64,000 nt of DNA from the NCBI RefSeq assembly GCF_048569485.1, contig NC_134354.1, positions 454,332,807 to 454,396,806 on the forward strand. The letters are read 5' to 3'. Below the pieces are notes generated by a model, which did no database searches, had not been told where the DNA came from, and saw only the letters and a list, made by a program, of their open reading frames with translations. Shown in pieces: positions 33,814 through 44,879 of the stretch (its first letter is position 1; each line of letters begins with the position of its first letter). The position numbers and the translations under genes were made by a program. This DNA is from Anomaloglossus baeobatrachus. Taxonomy: Eukaryota > Chordata > Amphibia > Anura > Aromobatidae.

Positions 33814-34230
33814 AGGGATTGTCCAGTCTAAAATGACTGTGGTCAATCTGACTGCAGCCTTGTAAATCTTTACATTGCATGCACTGTGCGCAGTGAGAAT
33901 TCTCTGGGGTCTGAGCTGGGTACAGCAGTCGTGTCACTGCAATTATGTGATATGTATGCTCCTGGCCACATTCCGACTATATAGGGGTGGCCTCACTGAA
34001 TATACTAGCGTTGAGCAAGGCTGCGCCCATCTAGTGGGAATGTGGCTGGGAGTATACATATCACATAATTGCAGTCACATGACTGCTGTTCCCTGCTCCG
34101 ACACTGGAGAATCCTTATTGCGCATAGTGATGTACTCATGCTATGTGAGTATACACAAGTCGGCAGTCATAGTGACAGAGTGACACAGTGACTGTAGACT
34201 TGTCATTTTAGACTGGACAACTCCTTTTAA
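33810..34230. mobile_element. T2/Kolobok-like palindromic MITE abutting the previous one
   Basis: Ends ttaaagggattgtccagtct and agactggacaactccttttaa. It shares its left TTAA (33810-33813) with the right end of the preceding MITE. The interior is again a hairpin (gcaattatgtgatatgtatg and catatcacataattgc). Confidence 0.85.
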
Positions 34231-34482
34231 GTTTTGTTCCAGCCTCTTAAAGTAGGAAAAAAAGACAACGTGACCATCTGAGTAAAAAAAGATTATTCAC
34301 TCTTGTTGTAAACAGACTCTTACCCTTACAAGGTCATCTGCTTAATGCCTTTGAGCAATGCAAAGAAATTTGCTAAATTTTTTAATAAGGACTGTTCACA
34401 CTATGAGTGGCAGTGTGTATTACGAAACTTTTTTTTACTGTGTTGTGTGTGTATTATGAACCAATAAACAGCCCGCTAATTA

Positions 34483-34929
34483 TCTATTATATAAAGCTGA
34501 GTGTATGTATGTATGTATGTATGTCCGCTAAAGGAATTTGCATGTACAATCATGAAATTTTGCACAGACACTCCATTTGACTCAGGAAACGTCAGACTAT
34601 GTATTGAGGGGAAGTTTTAACCATGTGCGTTAGTCATTCGCCAAAAAACCTGCCTCCATTAAAGTTAATGGAGCTGGGAGCCACAGTGCAGTCAGAACTT
34701 CAGAAGAATGTGCAGCCATGCCCTTAAATGGAATGTTGGAGTGTCACAATGCAGCCAGGGAAAGAGAGGGACGGGGACAGGCAAAGAGAGAGGCAGGCAG
34801 GGAAAGAGAGGCAGGCAGGGAAAGAGAGAGGCAGGCAGACAGACAAAGAGAGAGGCAGACAGACAAAGAGAGACAGAGACTGGGAGAGACACAGTTACTA
34901 TCCTGGGCAATGCTGGGTGCTACAGCTAG
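34483..34929 (+). mobile_element. Helitron-like non-autonomous element
   Basis: Starts tctattatataaagctgagt followed by tgtatg repeats. Ends with the hairpin-like cctgggcaatgctgggtgct and tacagctag. The flanks are A on the left and T on the right, matching the known A^T insertion of Helitrons with TC...CTAG ends. The interior holds a gaga/ggcaggca-rich purine tract at 34750-34880. No Rep/helicase gene. Confidence 0.7.
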
Positions 34930-35235
34930 TTAGGTTATATAATAGTAAAGAAGCATGTAAACAGTACTTCCCTCTCTCTACATAAGAATTGCCTGACTTT
35001 CTTCAAAATATCTGAATTACTAAGGAGTTGTGAACTCTTCAAGATATTGGCAACAAGAAAATAATTTTCCTGTAGGTTTTAATTGCTTTTGTGGTTACTT
35101 GATCTTCTTGGCTTGCCGCTAATTAACAAAAAGTTGCTAAACAGGTTCTTATACAATATTTTTGTATTGTGTGTCTTTTTATCAGTGACCTGCAAACATT
35201 TATACTAAAGCTATTTTATTATTATTTTTCTCTAG
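34930..35235 (+). other. GEMIN4: 3' end of the GEMIN4 intron
   Basis: AT-rich unique sequence leading to a polypyrimidine tract and the acceptor tatttttctctag|gtagttgg. No other feature was seen. Confidence 0.6.
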
Positions 35236-38200
35236 GTAGTTGGAACATATGTGAACAAACAGTAGTTCTTCAAGGAGCTCTATTATTAGCTGAAAAACTG
35301 ACTTTACAGAAAACCTTGCTGAAGATTAAAAAGGCTGAATGGCCTCTTGTAGAGAAGACGATCACAAATGCTTTAAAAGAAATCAGCTCAGGAACCTGGT
35401 CGCAAAGCCATGAATGGAGGAAGAAGATCGTTGCAATATTTTGGGCCAAAGTGCTCTCATGTCAAGCACAACACTCCTTGGATGGAGACTTTGATATTGA
35501 CAGGAGATGGAAAGAGGATGTTTTCTTTCCTGTGGAAAACATGATTCCAAAAATGAATCACACTGTTTTGTTTGAAGTACTAAAAGCCACAAAAGCAGCA
35601 GATGTTTTTGCAGAACTTCTCTTGTCTTTACCAACACATTTTTGGGTTGAAGAAGCATCCTTGATGTTAAACCATGTTTGCGATGAAACTTCCATAGAAG
35701 ATGTGACTTTTTTCCTGGATGTGTGGTGGGAAATATTGAAAAATAATCAAAACTGCAAGGATGAGATTGTCGAAATATTTTCAGCTGTTGCTTGTCAATA
35801 CTTACCTAAGACAAAAGATGAAGTTTGCCAAACCTCTAAGAGATTTAAGTCTGATCCCGAGCAATTCCTACCTCCAACTGACAATATTCTATCTGTTTTT
35901 TTAGAGGGGCTTCCTAAAATCATGCAATGCATAGATAACGGCAAACTAAAGTGCTACACTATAGCAAATTTAGCTGACATGTTATGCTCATCTGCTTTTT
36001 TAGAAAAAGAATCCGATGATCTTCCGATAAGACTATATCTGGAGAAGCTAGTTGCTGTCCTTTGTTTTGGTAACACAAAGGTCAAGGATGATATTCCTCA
36101 AAAAAGTCTTCAAGATATGATTCGAGAAGCAGAGAGGACTGTGCAGAGTGGCAGCACTGCTTCTAGGTTCAGGTTATTAGGAGGTGCCCAACACATTGGC
36201 TTACAACTTTTGAAAGACCTACTGTCTCATTGGGGTGATGAGTTGCACAATTACATGAATAACGGTGACAAGAGTTCCTATGAATGTTTCAGGATGAATG
36301 GTAGTCTTGCATCTTTACATAAAAATTTGGTCCCAATTACATCTAGTGAGACTTTTCCTCAAGAACAAAGAGGGAACACTTTAGAACTGTCAAGCTTCAT
36401 TTCGAGCCATCTGGAAAAAACCACCAACATTCGAATAATGTGTAAGATGAATGACGTGGACATGATGGCTACAGTTGCAAAAAACATAATTGACTATAAA
36501 ATGTGCCGTTATAAGGAAATATGTTCTGAGTTTGTATCTGAAATAACTTGGGCCTTCTCCAGTGATTGGGTAAATTGCCTTAAAACAAATAGAGAGACTT
36601 TTCTGGAACCTGACCTCATTTTGAAGTTGTTGGAAACTGTCATTAAAGCCACTTATGAGCAGAATAATATAAACATCATGGACATTAAGAATGCTACAGC
36701 TATTATTTTAGATCTGTTTTGTGAGCTTTCATTAGCTCAGATGGATGATATGCTGATGAAGGTACTGAACACATGGGGTGAAAAAGGTCTGTCCCACTGC
36801 ATGTCTGCATTTACCGATAATTTCCAAGAAGAGCTCAACATGACATTCAATCAAATCTCCCAAGATGTAACGGACTATGGCACAGTTTCTAGAGTGGCTA
36901 GGTTGGCCCTATTGTATCCTGAGTATGTTATAAGCAAAGCATGCCACTTTGCAGTTTCTAATCTTGGTGCTCATGTATTTTTAGCAAAAATATTAACTTC
37001 ACTTCCTGCTTTAAGCTTTAGGATTCCCAATAATGCAGGCCCATCAGTCTCATTATTATCTCGCTGCTTGATGAAGACATGTTGGGGCAAACTCTCCGCT
37101 GATAAGGAAGAAAGTCAGTTTTTGTACTTGCTTGGTTATCTGATGAATCCTTCAGAAAATACAGGTGATAATGTCTCACTATTACAGCCAGCAGAGGTAG
37201 TGAGGACATTTGTTCTTCCATATATACTTGATGAATGCGATCACGTGGAGCTTTGCTTGCGTATTCTTCATAAAGCTCTAAATGTTGAGAACCCTTTGGA
37301 TGAGTCTGGTAAACACTGGGTTCTTTCATGCTCACCGTTCCCTCTTATTATGTCTCTTTGTAAACTCCTCCATAGCTTCACTAGGTGCTGGCAACAATCA
37401 GATAAGCCATACTGCCTTACCTTGGGAATCAAGGAGCTAATCATTGAAATTCTTACCCAGATCTGCACTTTGACATTGCCTGAAGCTGAAATTAGCATAG
37501 AAACGTGGGGAAAGTCACTCTTTTGGCTTCACAGAAAAATGGAGCATTTAGATTGGGTTGTACGCTTGAGGATAAAGCCTGTATTTGGGGAGCATTTTAA
37601 AAATGAAGCCCCTGCATCCTTGTTTCAAGTCTGCAAACTCTCCGAGAATGAGTGGACACCTCTTGATCTACCAGAGTATGGTCCTGGCACAGGCCTATTA
37701 GCTTGGATGGAGTGCTGTTGTATTTCTAGAGAGATGAAAGACTTCATGCTTTCAGTTCTTTGCGTCAACATAGAAGACCCAGAAGAGGTTAATTTTTTTA
37801 GTAAAGGATTTTTAGTGGCCATGGTACAAGTCTTGCCATGGTGCAGCTCTACAGAGTGCAAGCTTCTCTCTCAGGTTGTGATGAGTCTTTTGAATAGACA
37901 ACTGCTCCATGTCCCGTATTCTCTGGAATATGTACAGTTTATGCCTCTATTGAATCTCCGGCCTTTTGCCTATGATCTTCAGTTCTCAGTCTTATTACTC
38001 AGAGGGTTCCAGCTTCTTTGTAGCTCAAGTTGCTCTAACTGGCTTACAATTGATGGCCAAAAGCACATTGCGAGGCTTTACAGTGTGTGCATATCTGATA
38101 TGCTGGATACTGTTAAACAGCAGCTGGCAGAATATAATCTTCAAATGCAGAAAGAAGCAAACTATGTCCAGGAGGTGTTATTTATTTACAGTCAGGTATT

Positions 38201-38429
38201 CTGTCATGTCCTCCATATCATTGCAATGATGCCAGAAAATACTTGTGAACCTCTCTTTTTTTTGGCACTAGAAATTCTCTCCCAGTACGAAAACCTGAAA
38301 GCAAATGACACTTCCAAAAACCGCTCGCTCAGGCAGGCTAACGAAAGGCATTTCTTGAAATCCATTACTGAGAATGTGAGCAATGAAGACCATCGAGCTA
38401 CACTGATGCAGAAGATTAACAAGCTTTAA
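35236..38429 (+). CDS. GEMIN4: Gemin4, main coding exon
   Basis: Gemin4 is a core subunit of the SMN complex, which loads Sm proteins onto spliceosomal snRNAs. It partners with Gemin3 (DDX20) and has been found with Argonaute-containing particles (established knowledge). With MEF and the first base of Gly from the 23.7-kb exon the protein is about 1067 residues, against 1058 in human. Recognisable blocks: NICEQTVVLQGALLLAEKL (residues 7-25), NMIPKMNHTVLFEVLK (about 104-119), EDVTFFLDVWWEILK (158-172), GTGLLAWMECCCIS (about 820), GFLVAMVQVLPWCS (about 860), VPYSLEYVQFMPLLNLRPF (896-914) and EPLFFLALEILSQYENL near the C terminus. The protein is alpha-helical and Leu-rich, with no known catalytic motif. 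The frame is intact to the stop taa at 38427-38429. The upstream in-frame stretch from 35169 (MCLFISDLQ...) is intron: it covers the polypyrimidine tract and acceptor. Confidence 0.97.
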
Positions 38430-38536
38430 AGATAGAAATGTATAGCCCTATAGTTAACAGTACAGTCTCTTACAAGATGCCACAAATCCCTGCCTCAACT
38501 TCAGCAATGGCCATGTGAAGTATTGCATATCATCTA
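38430..38536 (+). other. GEMIN4: GEMIN4 proximal 3' untranslated region
   Basis: About 107 bp of unique sequence between the stop codon and the TTAA of the next MITE. It contains no AATAAA of its own. Confidence 0.6.
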
Positions 38537-38541
38537 TTAAA
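38536..38541 (+). promoter_or_regulatory. Candidate polyadenylation signal ATTAAA at the MITE junction
   Basis: The hexamer ATTAAA overlaps the TTAA target site of the MITE at 38537, 107 bp past the stop codon. The downstream GU-rich text is modest (gttttgttacctgtgttttt at about 38581). Usage is inferred. Confidence 0.35.
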
Positions 38542-38908
38542 AGGGAGTGTCATCAGAAAATTACCTATTGTTTAAATAAGGTTTTGTTACCTGTGTTTTT
38601 TATTTCATCACTTTTATTAAAAAAACAATTAGTCATCTTGCAATTTTCAAAAGAAGAGTTGACGGCGTTTTCCTTGTCAGAGGTAGGATTACAAAGACAG
38701 GTAACACTCTATACACCTCTGATAACACAGGATCTCCAAATCACGGTAGGCCATGTTACAGCTCTCTTTGCACACCCTGATTAGATGCTTCAATACAAAA
38801 TACATGGTCAGAGACTGGTCATTGCCGCATGTGACTTTCCTGAAACAGAATGTTAAATGATCCAGAGTCCAGCGTGAAAATTGCAAAATTTCTTTTTTTT
38901 TTATTTTT

Positions 38909-38914
38909 AATAAA
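38909..38914 (+). promoter_or_regulatory. Candidate polyadenylation signal AATAAA inside the MITE
   Basis: AATAAA 480 bp after the GEMIN4 stop codon, after a T-rich tract (tttctttttttttttatttt). If used, transcript ends would be provided by a transposon. The hexamer lies 25 bp before the palindrome begins. Confidence 0.35.
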
Positions 38915-38938
38915 GAATATCATCTAGGAAAAAAAGAA

Positions 38939-39906
38939 AACTAACAAAACCTATAAAGAACTACAACGTCTTATTGAAAAATCTTTATTGAAAAGTATAA
39001 AAAATACAAGATAAAAATATGCACAGCAAGAAGATGACTTGAGGAGGAACAACTTCACATAAGATGCAATTTCTCAGTGGCTAGCAATAGTAAACAAACA
39101 TCATTATCAGATGGGATATGAGCAGAATACGTGTCAAAATACTGACATCCCAAATGGACTCAAAGTATCATCTGATAAGCCCTATTTGTAAAAAATAATT
39201 ACATGCCACATATGGCTTTATAAAATATTACTAAAGTTCATCCAAGTGAATGAACACTCAAGCGCCCTTGGATAAAGCCTCGGCGAAACGCGTCAGGGTG
39301 TTCTGTGGTAAGATGCAGCATGTGATTACATTGGGTGTTCTATATATTTGCATGTGACTTATATGTATGTGGTGCGGCGTGTCAGGACTCTCATTTATAA
39401 TTATTTTTCCATACTCTACATTGTTAGTTATGGCATTACCTACTTGTATTTGTTATTGATTCCTGACACCCCCTATTACATCTTTGGATGTCCTTGCTTC
39501 TTTACAGTCAATGCAGTGTTACATCTGTTATCATTATTATAGACATGCTGTCCTGTTTCCATCTACCATCCACCTGCTTTGCAGAGTGTTCATTCACATG
39601 GATCAACTTTAGTAATATTTTATAAACCCATATGTGGCATATAATTATTTTTTATAAATAGGGCTTATCAGATGATACTTTGAGTCCATTTGGGATGTCA
39701 GTATTTTGACAAGTATTCTACTCATATCCCATCTGATAATGATGTTTGTTTACTATTGCTAGCCACTGAGAAATTGCATCTTATGTGAAGTTGTTCCTCC
39801 TCAAGTCATCTTCTTGCTGTGCATATTTTTATCTTGTATTTTTTATACTTTTCAATAAAGATTTTTCAATATAAGATGTTGTAGTTCTTTATAGGTTTTG
39901 TTGGTT
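38939..39906. mobile_element. Long palindromic (foldback) element with GAAACGCGT in the loop
   Basis: The arms 38939-39260 and 39583-39906 are inverted copies. Outer ends are ctaacaaaacctataaagaa and ttctttataggttttgttgg; inner ends are tgaatgaacactc and gagtgttcattca. The 320-bp loop carries cggcgaaacgcgtcaggg (GAAACGCGT at 39285-39293). No protein is encoded. Family unknown. Confidence 0.85.
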
Positions 39907-40049
39907 CACTGCGAACTACATCGGTATTGTGATCACATAGATCAATTTTTCAGGTTTGAAAAAAGAAAACTGTCAAAATATTTGAATGTATCCAACACAC
40001 AAACATTATTTAAATTATAGATCTTTTTCTGATGACACCTACCCTTTAC

Positions 40050-40199
40050 AATACCAGCCGTACACTATGTGCACTTAACATCAGACCCTTAAACAATTCC
40101 CCGCCAACATCATTGATAGCTTTGCTTCCTCTTTTTGAATGCTTAGGTATACTTCAGCTATAAAAAGCTCCAAAAGGTGCATACATTTAGGATTTTTCT
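40050..40199. other. Spacer between two MITEs
   Basis: Short AT-rich sequence with no recognised feature. Confidence 0.3.
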
Positions 40200-40951
40200 T
40201 TAAGGGAATCTGTCAGTAGGATCAACCCTGCCAAGCCGTCTGTATGGAAATGTAGGTTATAAGAAGCTGAATAAAAAGATACCTTGATATCTGCAATCTG
40301 ATGTCTTATTCCTGAGAACGCTACGTTTTTCTCACATGCAAAAATGAGCTCTAAGATCTATGGGCCCAAACACAGATCTGCGTGAGAAGACTACATTACC
40401 AGTATGATCCAAGTAATGACTGACACTTTGCTTTCATAATCACTTATAACTACACACAGTTCAGCTAACACTGTTCAGCAGAAATGCAACCTACTATTGT
40501 ATTGTCCTTTAGCTTCCATCTGATAGGCAGCCATCGGGAGTGGGGAGAGGGGTAGGGCAGTACAGCGGAGCTGACATCACTAGGAGAAGACAACTGCAAC
40601 TGTGTTTGTAATGAGACAAAGTTAAACTCGGCTGTACTGTGGTACTATGATATCTCTGCTGTACAGTTCTGATCTCATTGCAGAGCTGTGTGTGATTATG
40701 AGCGCAGACTGTTGGTCATTACATTGTTAAAGTCCCTTTTCATATAAAATAAGCTCTGGTGGCAGATTTTCAGGGAGATCTCTGCCCTGCCCATAGATCC
40801 CAACAGCTGATTTATTTATATATAAAATAATTTTTCTGGAATAAAACTTTGGACCGCAGATATCAAGTCATCATTTAATTCCACTTTCTATGACCTTACA
40901 TGCTATGTAGGCTGCTTAGGAACGTTAATCCTAGTAACAGATTCCCTTTAA
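40200..40951. mobile_element. T2/Kolobok-like MITE
   Basis: TTAA on both sides. Left end ttaagggaatctgtcagtag and right end ctagtaacagattcccttta. Sub-terminal inverted text continues: ccttgatatctgc and gcagatatcaagtc. 752 bp, non-coding. Confidence 0.8.
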
Positions 40952-42149
40952 CTTAGTTTCCTGGTCTGAAAATTAGTATGATAAAATAATAGTTTGCTAT
41001 CACCCAAGCGATCGTTCTCCGTTTTTCCTTGAGCTTGAATGGCTACAGAAGATCGGTGCTCAATTAAAAGCCATTGAATGAAGCCTAAGATATTTTTCAG
41101 CCAATTCTTTGAAATAAAAACTATATTATTGCCTCCAGAATAGTCCATAGCTCTTAATTCTAATGCTTATTTTTTTTTCTTAATAAAAGGCTCTTCTCTG
41201 TTAGTTTATATAATTGTACAATTCTTTCTTTTCTCAATTCATTTTTGATCATGTCTGTCATTTTAATTTCCTTTTGGGCATTTATTCCAAAATTGAAAGA
41301 TGAAGTTTGAATGGTCCAGCAGTGTTTTGTACTTTGGCTCAGCAGATGCATGATCCATACAAATGTCAGGTATTTGGCAGTCATCTAGGGAATTCATGGT
41401 TCAGTCCTCATCATTCTTTCTTCAGAAGCTTCCTCCTCCAAGTTACAAATGCTATAGTTTAAAGAGCAAACAAAAATGTTTGCAATCCGACGATTTCCAC
41501 TCACTCATAGGCTTGAATGGGTGTGCGCCATCCGATGTACACTAACAATCGCAGCATGCTGGAATTTTTTTTTCTCTTGCAGATCGGCACTGCCCTATGG
41601 TATAACATTGGACAAAATAATAAATATTAAAAAAAAAAAAAAATACAAAAAACAGCTAGCACTCAGTCCAATGTATACACCGGTATGAGCGCAGCCTTCA
41701 TCTGAAAAGATCTGGACATGAGTTCTTCTTCTGTTTCTCTTGATAAGTGCAAATGTTACTTAATGGGAGAAATTGAACTTCTAACATTGATTTTGAGAAA
41801 ATTTGCATTGAGATGCAAAAACGTAAATTTACTTTAAAAAAAATGATCTTGGTGTTACTTAAGGTGGAACAATAAGTAGTGTGGTACATTAATGCAAAAT
41901 TGCTCATCTTTTGCACAAAAATGGCAGCAGGTGGTTTAGACTGACGAGTCACTATGTGATGTGAAGTATTTGTTTTTTTTTTACAGAAGGCAGCTTGTTT
42001 GCTGAAGGGCTGGGGTGCTTTATAATAATGATTGCAGGCAACATTGAAGAATGATGGAGATTCTTTGCAAGTTTGTTGCTTCATTTCAACAAATGGAGTT
42101 GATGATTTTTGGTTAGGATTAATGGTGCTGAGAAATAGGGTACCGTCAC
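40952..42149. other. Intergenic sequence without recognised gene
   Basis: AT-rich and mostly single-copy in appearance. The part 41490-41590 (cttgaatgggtgtgcgccatc, atcgcagcatgctgg) resembles a degraded MITE interior. A minus-strand open frame at 41698-42084 matches nothing I know. There is an A-run at 41630-41645. Confidence 0.3.
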
Positions 42150-42776
42150 ACTTTAGCGATGCTCCAGCAATCCCACCAGCGATCTGACCTGGTCAGGATC
42201 GCTGGTGCGTCGCTACATGGTCGCTGGTGAGCTGTCAATCAGGTAGATCTCACCAGTGACCAGCCCCCAGCCAGCAGTGAGCGTGGAAGCGATGCTGCGT
42301 TTGGTAACTAAGGTAAATATCGGGTAACCAAGCAAAGCACTTCGCTTGGTTACCCGATATTTACCTTGGTTACCAGCGCACATCGCTTAGCGCTGGCTCC
42401 CTACACTCCTAGCCAGAGTACACATCAGGTTAATAAGAAAACCGCTTTGCTTATTTACCCGATGTGTACTCCGGCTACGTGTGCAGGGAGCCGGCACTGG
42501 CAGCCTGAGAGCAGCGGACGCTAGTAAACAAGGTAAATATCGGGTAAGCAAGCAAAGCACTTCGCTTGGTTACCCGATATTTACCTTGGTTACAGCTTAC
42601 CGCAGGCTGTCAGAAGCCGGCTCCCTGCTCCCTGCACATTCAGATTATTGCTCTCTCGCTGTCAAACACAGCGATGTGTGCTTCACAGCGGGAGAGCAAC
42701 GTCCAAAAAATGAACCAGCACTGTGTGTAACGAGCAGTGATTTCACAGCAGGGGCCAGATCGCTGCTCAGTGTCAC
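42150..42776. mobile_element. Hairpin-rich MITE, right end cut
   Basis: Left end taccgtcacactttagcgat; the right part stops at gctcagtgtcac, a truncated inverted counterpart. Three internal hairpins: 42311-42375 and 42533-42595 around aaatatcgggtaa and ttacccgatattt, and 42418-42475 around agtacacatc and gatgtgtact. Related hairpins occur at 21450-21680. Confidence 0.65.
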
Positions 42777-43440
42777 ATTGCATATGCAAAATCGTACCTA
42801 TTTTCATCCAGGAGAGTAGGACGATTGCTGTCCGTATGGTCCGTGTGCGATGGGAGTGCAATACGAGTGTGTGTGAGATTTTTTTTTTTTTCTCGCCTAA
42901 TATCTGTATGACATGCATTTTTTTTCTCAGCAGCTATTATTCTACAGTTATTTACAGTGTTGAATGCTACAATTAGTTACTGGACCATTTACAGTGTCAT
43001 ATGCTACAGAATGATAATTTTTTGTAAAAGACAGCACATGGATGTGCCATCCATTTTTTCCCCACACACCCATAGACTTGCAATGGGGAGTCTCGTCCGA
43101 TAGATGAGTGCAATCTCAGCATGCTGCAGGTTTTTTCTCTGTCTGCTTAGAGTTGAGGAGAAACTCACAGATCTGCTCTTCCTCGTTTACTAACATTGGT
43201 CTGAGTTGCAATGCAGGATTCCTGTAAATGATCATATGGCCCACATAGAGCCCTTATCACAAAATCATCGAGTATACATACATGGTGCAGCAGCACACTG
43301 CAACTAATGAATACATGATTTCCAATATCGCTTTAAACATTTAAATTCCAAAATACTTAGCGTTTTTTGATCAAAAAGATCAAAGCGCAAAAGCTTTTTT
43401 TTTTCTTTGTTGTAGTAACATCTTCAAGTATGACTGGGAT
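42777..43440. repeat. Degenerate MITE-like sequence
   Basis: Contains ccgtgtgcgatgggagtgca and cagcacatggatgtgccatc, typical interior text of a frog MITE, with no clear ends. No gene was seen. Confidence 0.35.
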
Positions 43441-44339
43441 TATATGAGATGTAAGTTTGCACAAAGCCTATTTACAGAAGATCTGTGGTTACGTTTCCAA
43501 CATGTGTGGAACAACCTCCCTATTGAGTATGTAATGCCACCATATGTAATACAGCCCACAGCCACGTATCAAATGACCATCATGTGTGATACAGCCTGCA
43601 GTGTAACGTATCTAATGCACATCATGTGTTACAGCCCACAGAAACGTATATCTAATTCCAGCGCGAGAAGTTGATGGAGCAGGAATCACACACAAAACTA
43701 CTTCTCCCATAGAAGTGGGGGCACACATTATACTACTTTCATAGAAGTGGGTGGAGTTGAACCAAATATTCACTAGTGCTCCCATAGAAGTGGGTGGAGT
43801 TGAACCAAACATTCACTAGTGCTCCCATAGAAGTGGGTGGAGTTGAACCAAACATTCACTAGTGCTCCCATAGAAGTGGGTGGAGTTGAACCAAACATTC
43901 ACTAGTGCTCCCATAGAAGTGGAGCAGGGATCACACTACTGTTCCCATCATATGTCATGCACAACACTGAATCCTGTATCAAATCCCATGATATGTGATA
44001 CAGGACGCGTATCTAACCCCAATGTATCATACAGCGAGCAGCACCAACTAACAGTTTCGTTGTTGTCCACCATCCTTCAGGACGCTATCTACATCTGAGT
44101 ATGACTTCGCAGTTACCAAAAAAATGGCTCTGCACAGTGATGGAGAAGGGGAGGGAAGGCGTGACATCACACACGTGAGCAGACCCTGCCCACTTTTACT
44201 GCACTCGTAATGTGAAGTATTAGTATATACCTGTTTTCCATGGCAATTATTAGCAGCTGCTCCCTCTGGTGTTTTAACAGTGTAAAATATCAATCTTTTT
44301 AAATATATTTTTATACCATTGAAAAAAAATGTTAACCAC
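43441..44339. other. Intergenic stretch with short tandem repeats
   Basis: At 43540-43660 there are three imperfect copies of about 50 bp around catgtgtgatacagcc. At 43735-43925 a cleaner 43-bp array occurs (see separate entry). The rest, 43930-44330, shows no feature. Confidence 0.4.
43735..43925 (+). repeat. 43-bp tandem array, about 4.4 copies
   Basis: Unit cattcactagtgctcccata followed by gaagtgggtggagttgaaccaaa. The copies are almost identical. Non-coding. Confidence 0.9.
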
Positions 44340-44644
44340 TTTAACACTGTTTATCATTTTCGCTTTTTTTTCCCGTTATTCCAAGAGCCATACATTTTTT
44401 ATTTTTCTATCAATTTTGCCATATGAGGACTTGATTTTTGTGGGACAAGCTGTACTTTTGACTGAAACCTTTAGTTTTACCATATAGTGTACTGTAAAAC
44501 GGGGGGAAAAAATCCAAGTGCGACGAAATTGCAAAAACAAAGTGCAATTCCACTATTATTTTGGGGGTTCTATTTACTATGGTCAAAACTTGGTAAAAGT
44601 GAACTGGCATTATGATTCCGCAGGTCAGTACAGGTTCGTAAATA
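44340..44644. repeat. Unclassified anuran repeat, part 1
   Basis: AT-rich non-coding repeat text (ccatatgaggacttgatttttg and gacaagctgtac). It continues at 46264-46494 after the Tc1 insertion and at 57736 after the L1 insertion. Confidence 0.4.
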
Positions 44645-44879
44645 CAGTGCCTTGCGAAAGTATTCACCCCCCTTCAATTTTTCACCACATTTCAGGCTTC
44701 AAACATAAAGATAAAAATGTTAATGTTATGGTGAAGAATCAACAACAAGTGGGACACAATTGTGAAGTTGAACGAAATGTATTGCTTATTTTAAACTTTT
44801 ATAAACAATAATAAACTGAAAATTGGGGCGTGCAATATTATTCGTCCCCTTTAAGTTAATACTTTGTAGCGCCACCTTT

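Larger units (their letters stand above)
23749..35235 (+). other. GEMIN4: GEMIN4 intron, 11.5 kb, GT-AG, phase 1
   Basis: The donor is G|gtaagt at 23749 and the acceptor tatttttctctag ends at 35235. The intron holds, in order, a T2-like MITE with a nested Tc1 deletion copy, a whole-looking DIRS element in sense orientation, four further MITEs (two abutting) and a Helitron-like element. It thus accounts for about 11.5 of the 14.7 kb from start to stop codon. Confidence 0.8.
38537..40049. mobile_element. T2-like MITE containing a large palindromic insertion
   Basis: Left end ttaaaagggagtgtcatcag and right end ctgatgacacctacccttta are inverted repeats; the right TTAA is mutated to ttac. The 970-bp palindrome at 38939-39906 sits inside. 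Without it the element is about 540 bp. It forms most of what would be the GEMIN4 3' UTR. Confidence 0.7.

Noticed and set aside
35169-35235. N-terminal extension MCLFISDLQTFILKLFYYYFSL in front of Gemin4
   Set aside because: It is the translated polypyrimidine tract and 3' splice acceptor. The residues match nothing in Gemin4, and a start exon was found at 23.7 kb.
41698-42084. Minus-strand frame of 128 codons
   Set aside because: AT-rich composition and no resemblance to a known protein, so probably chance.
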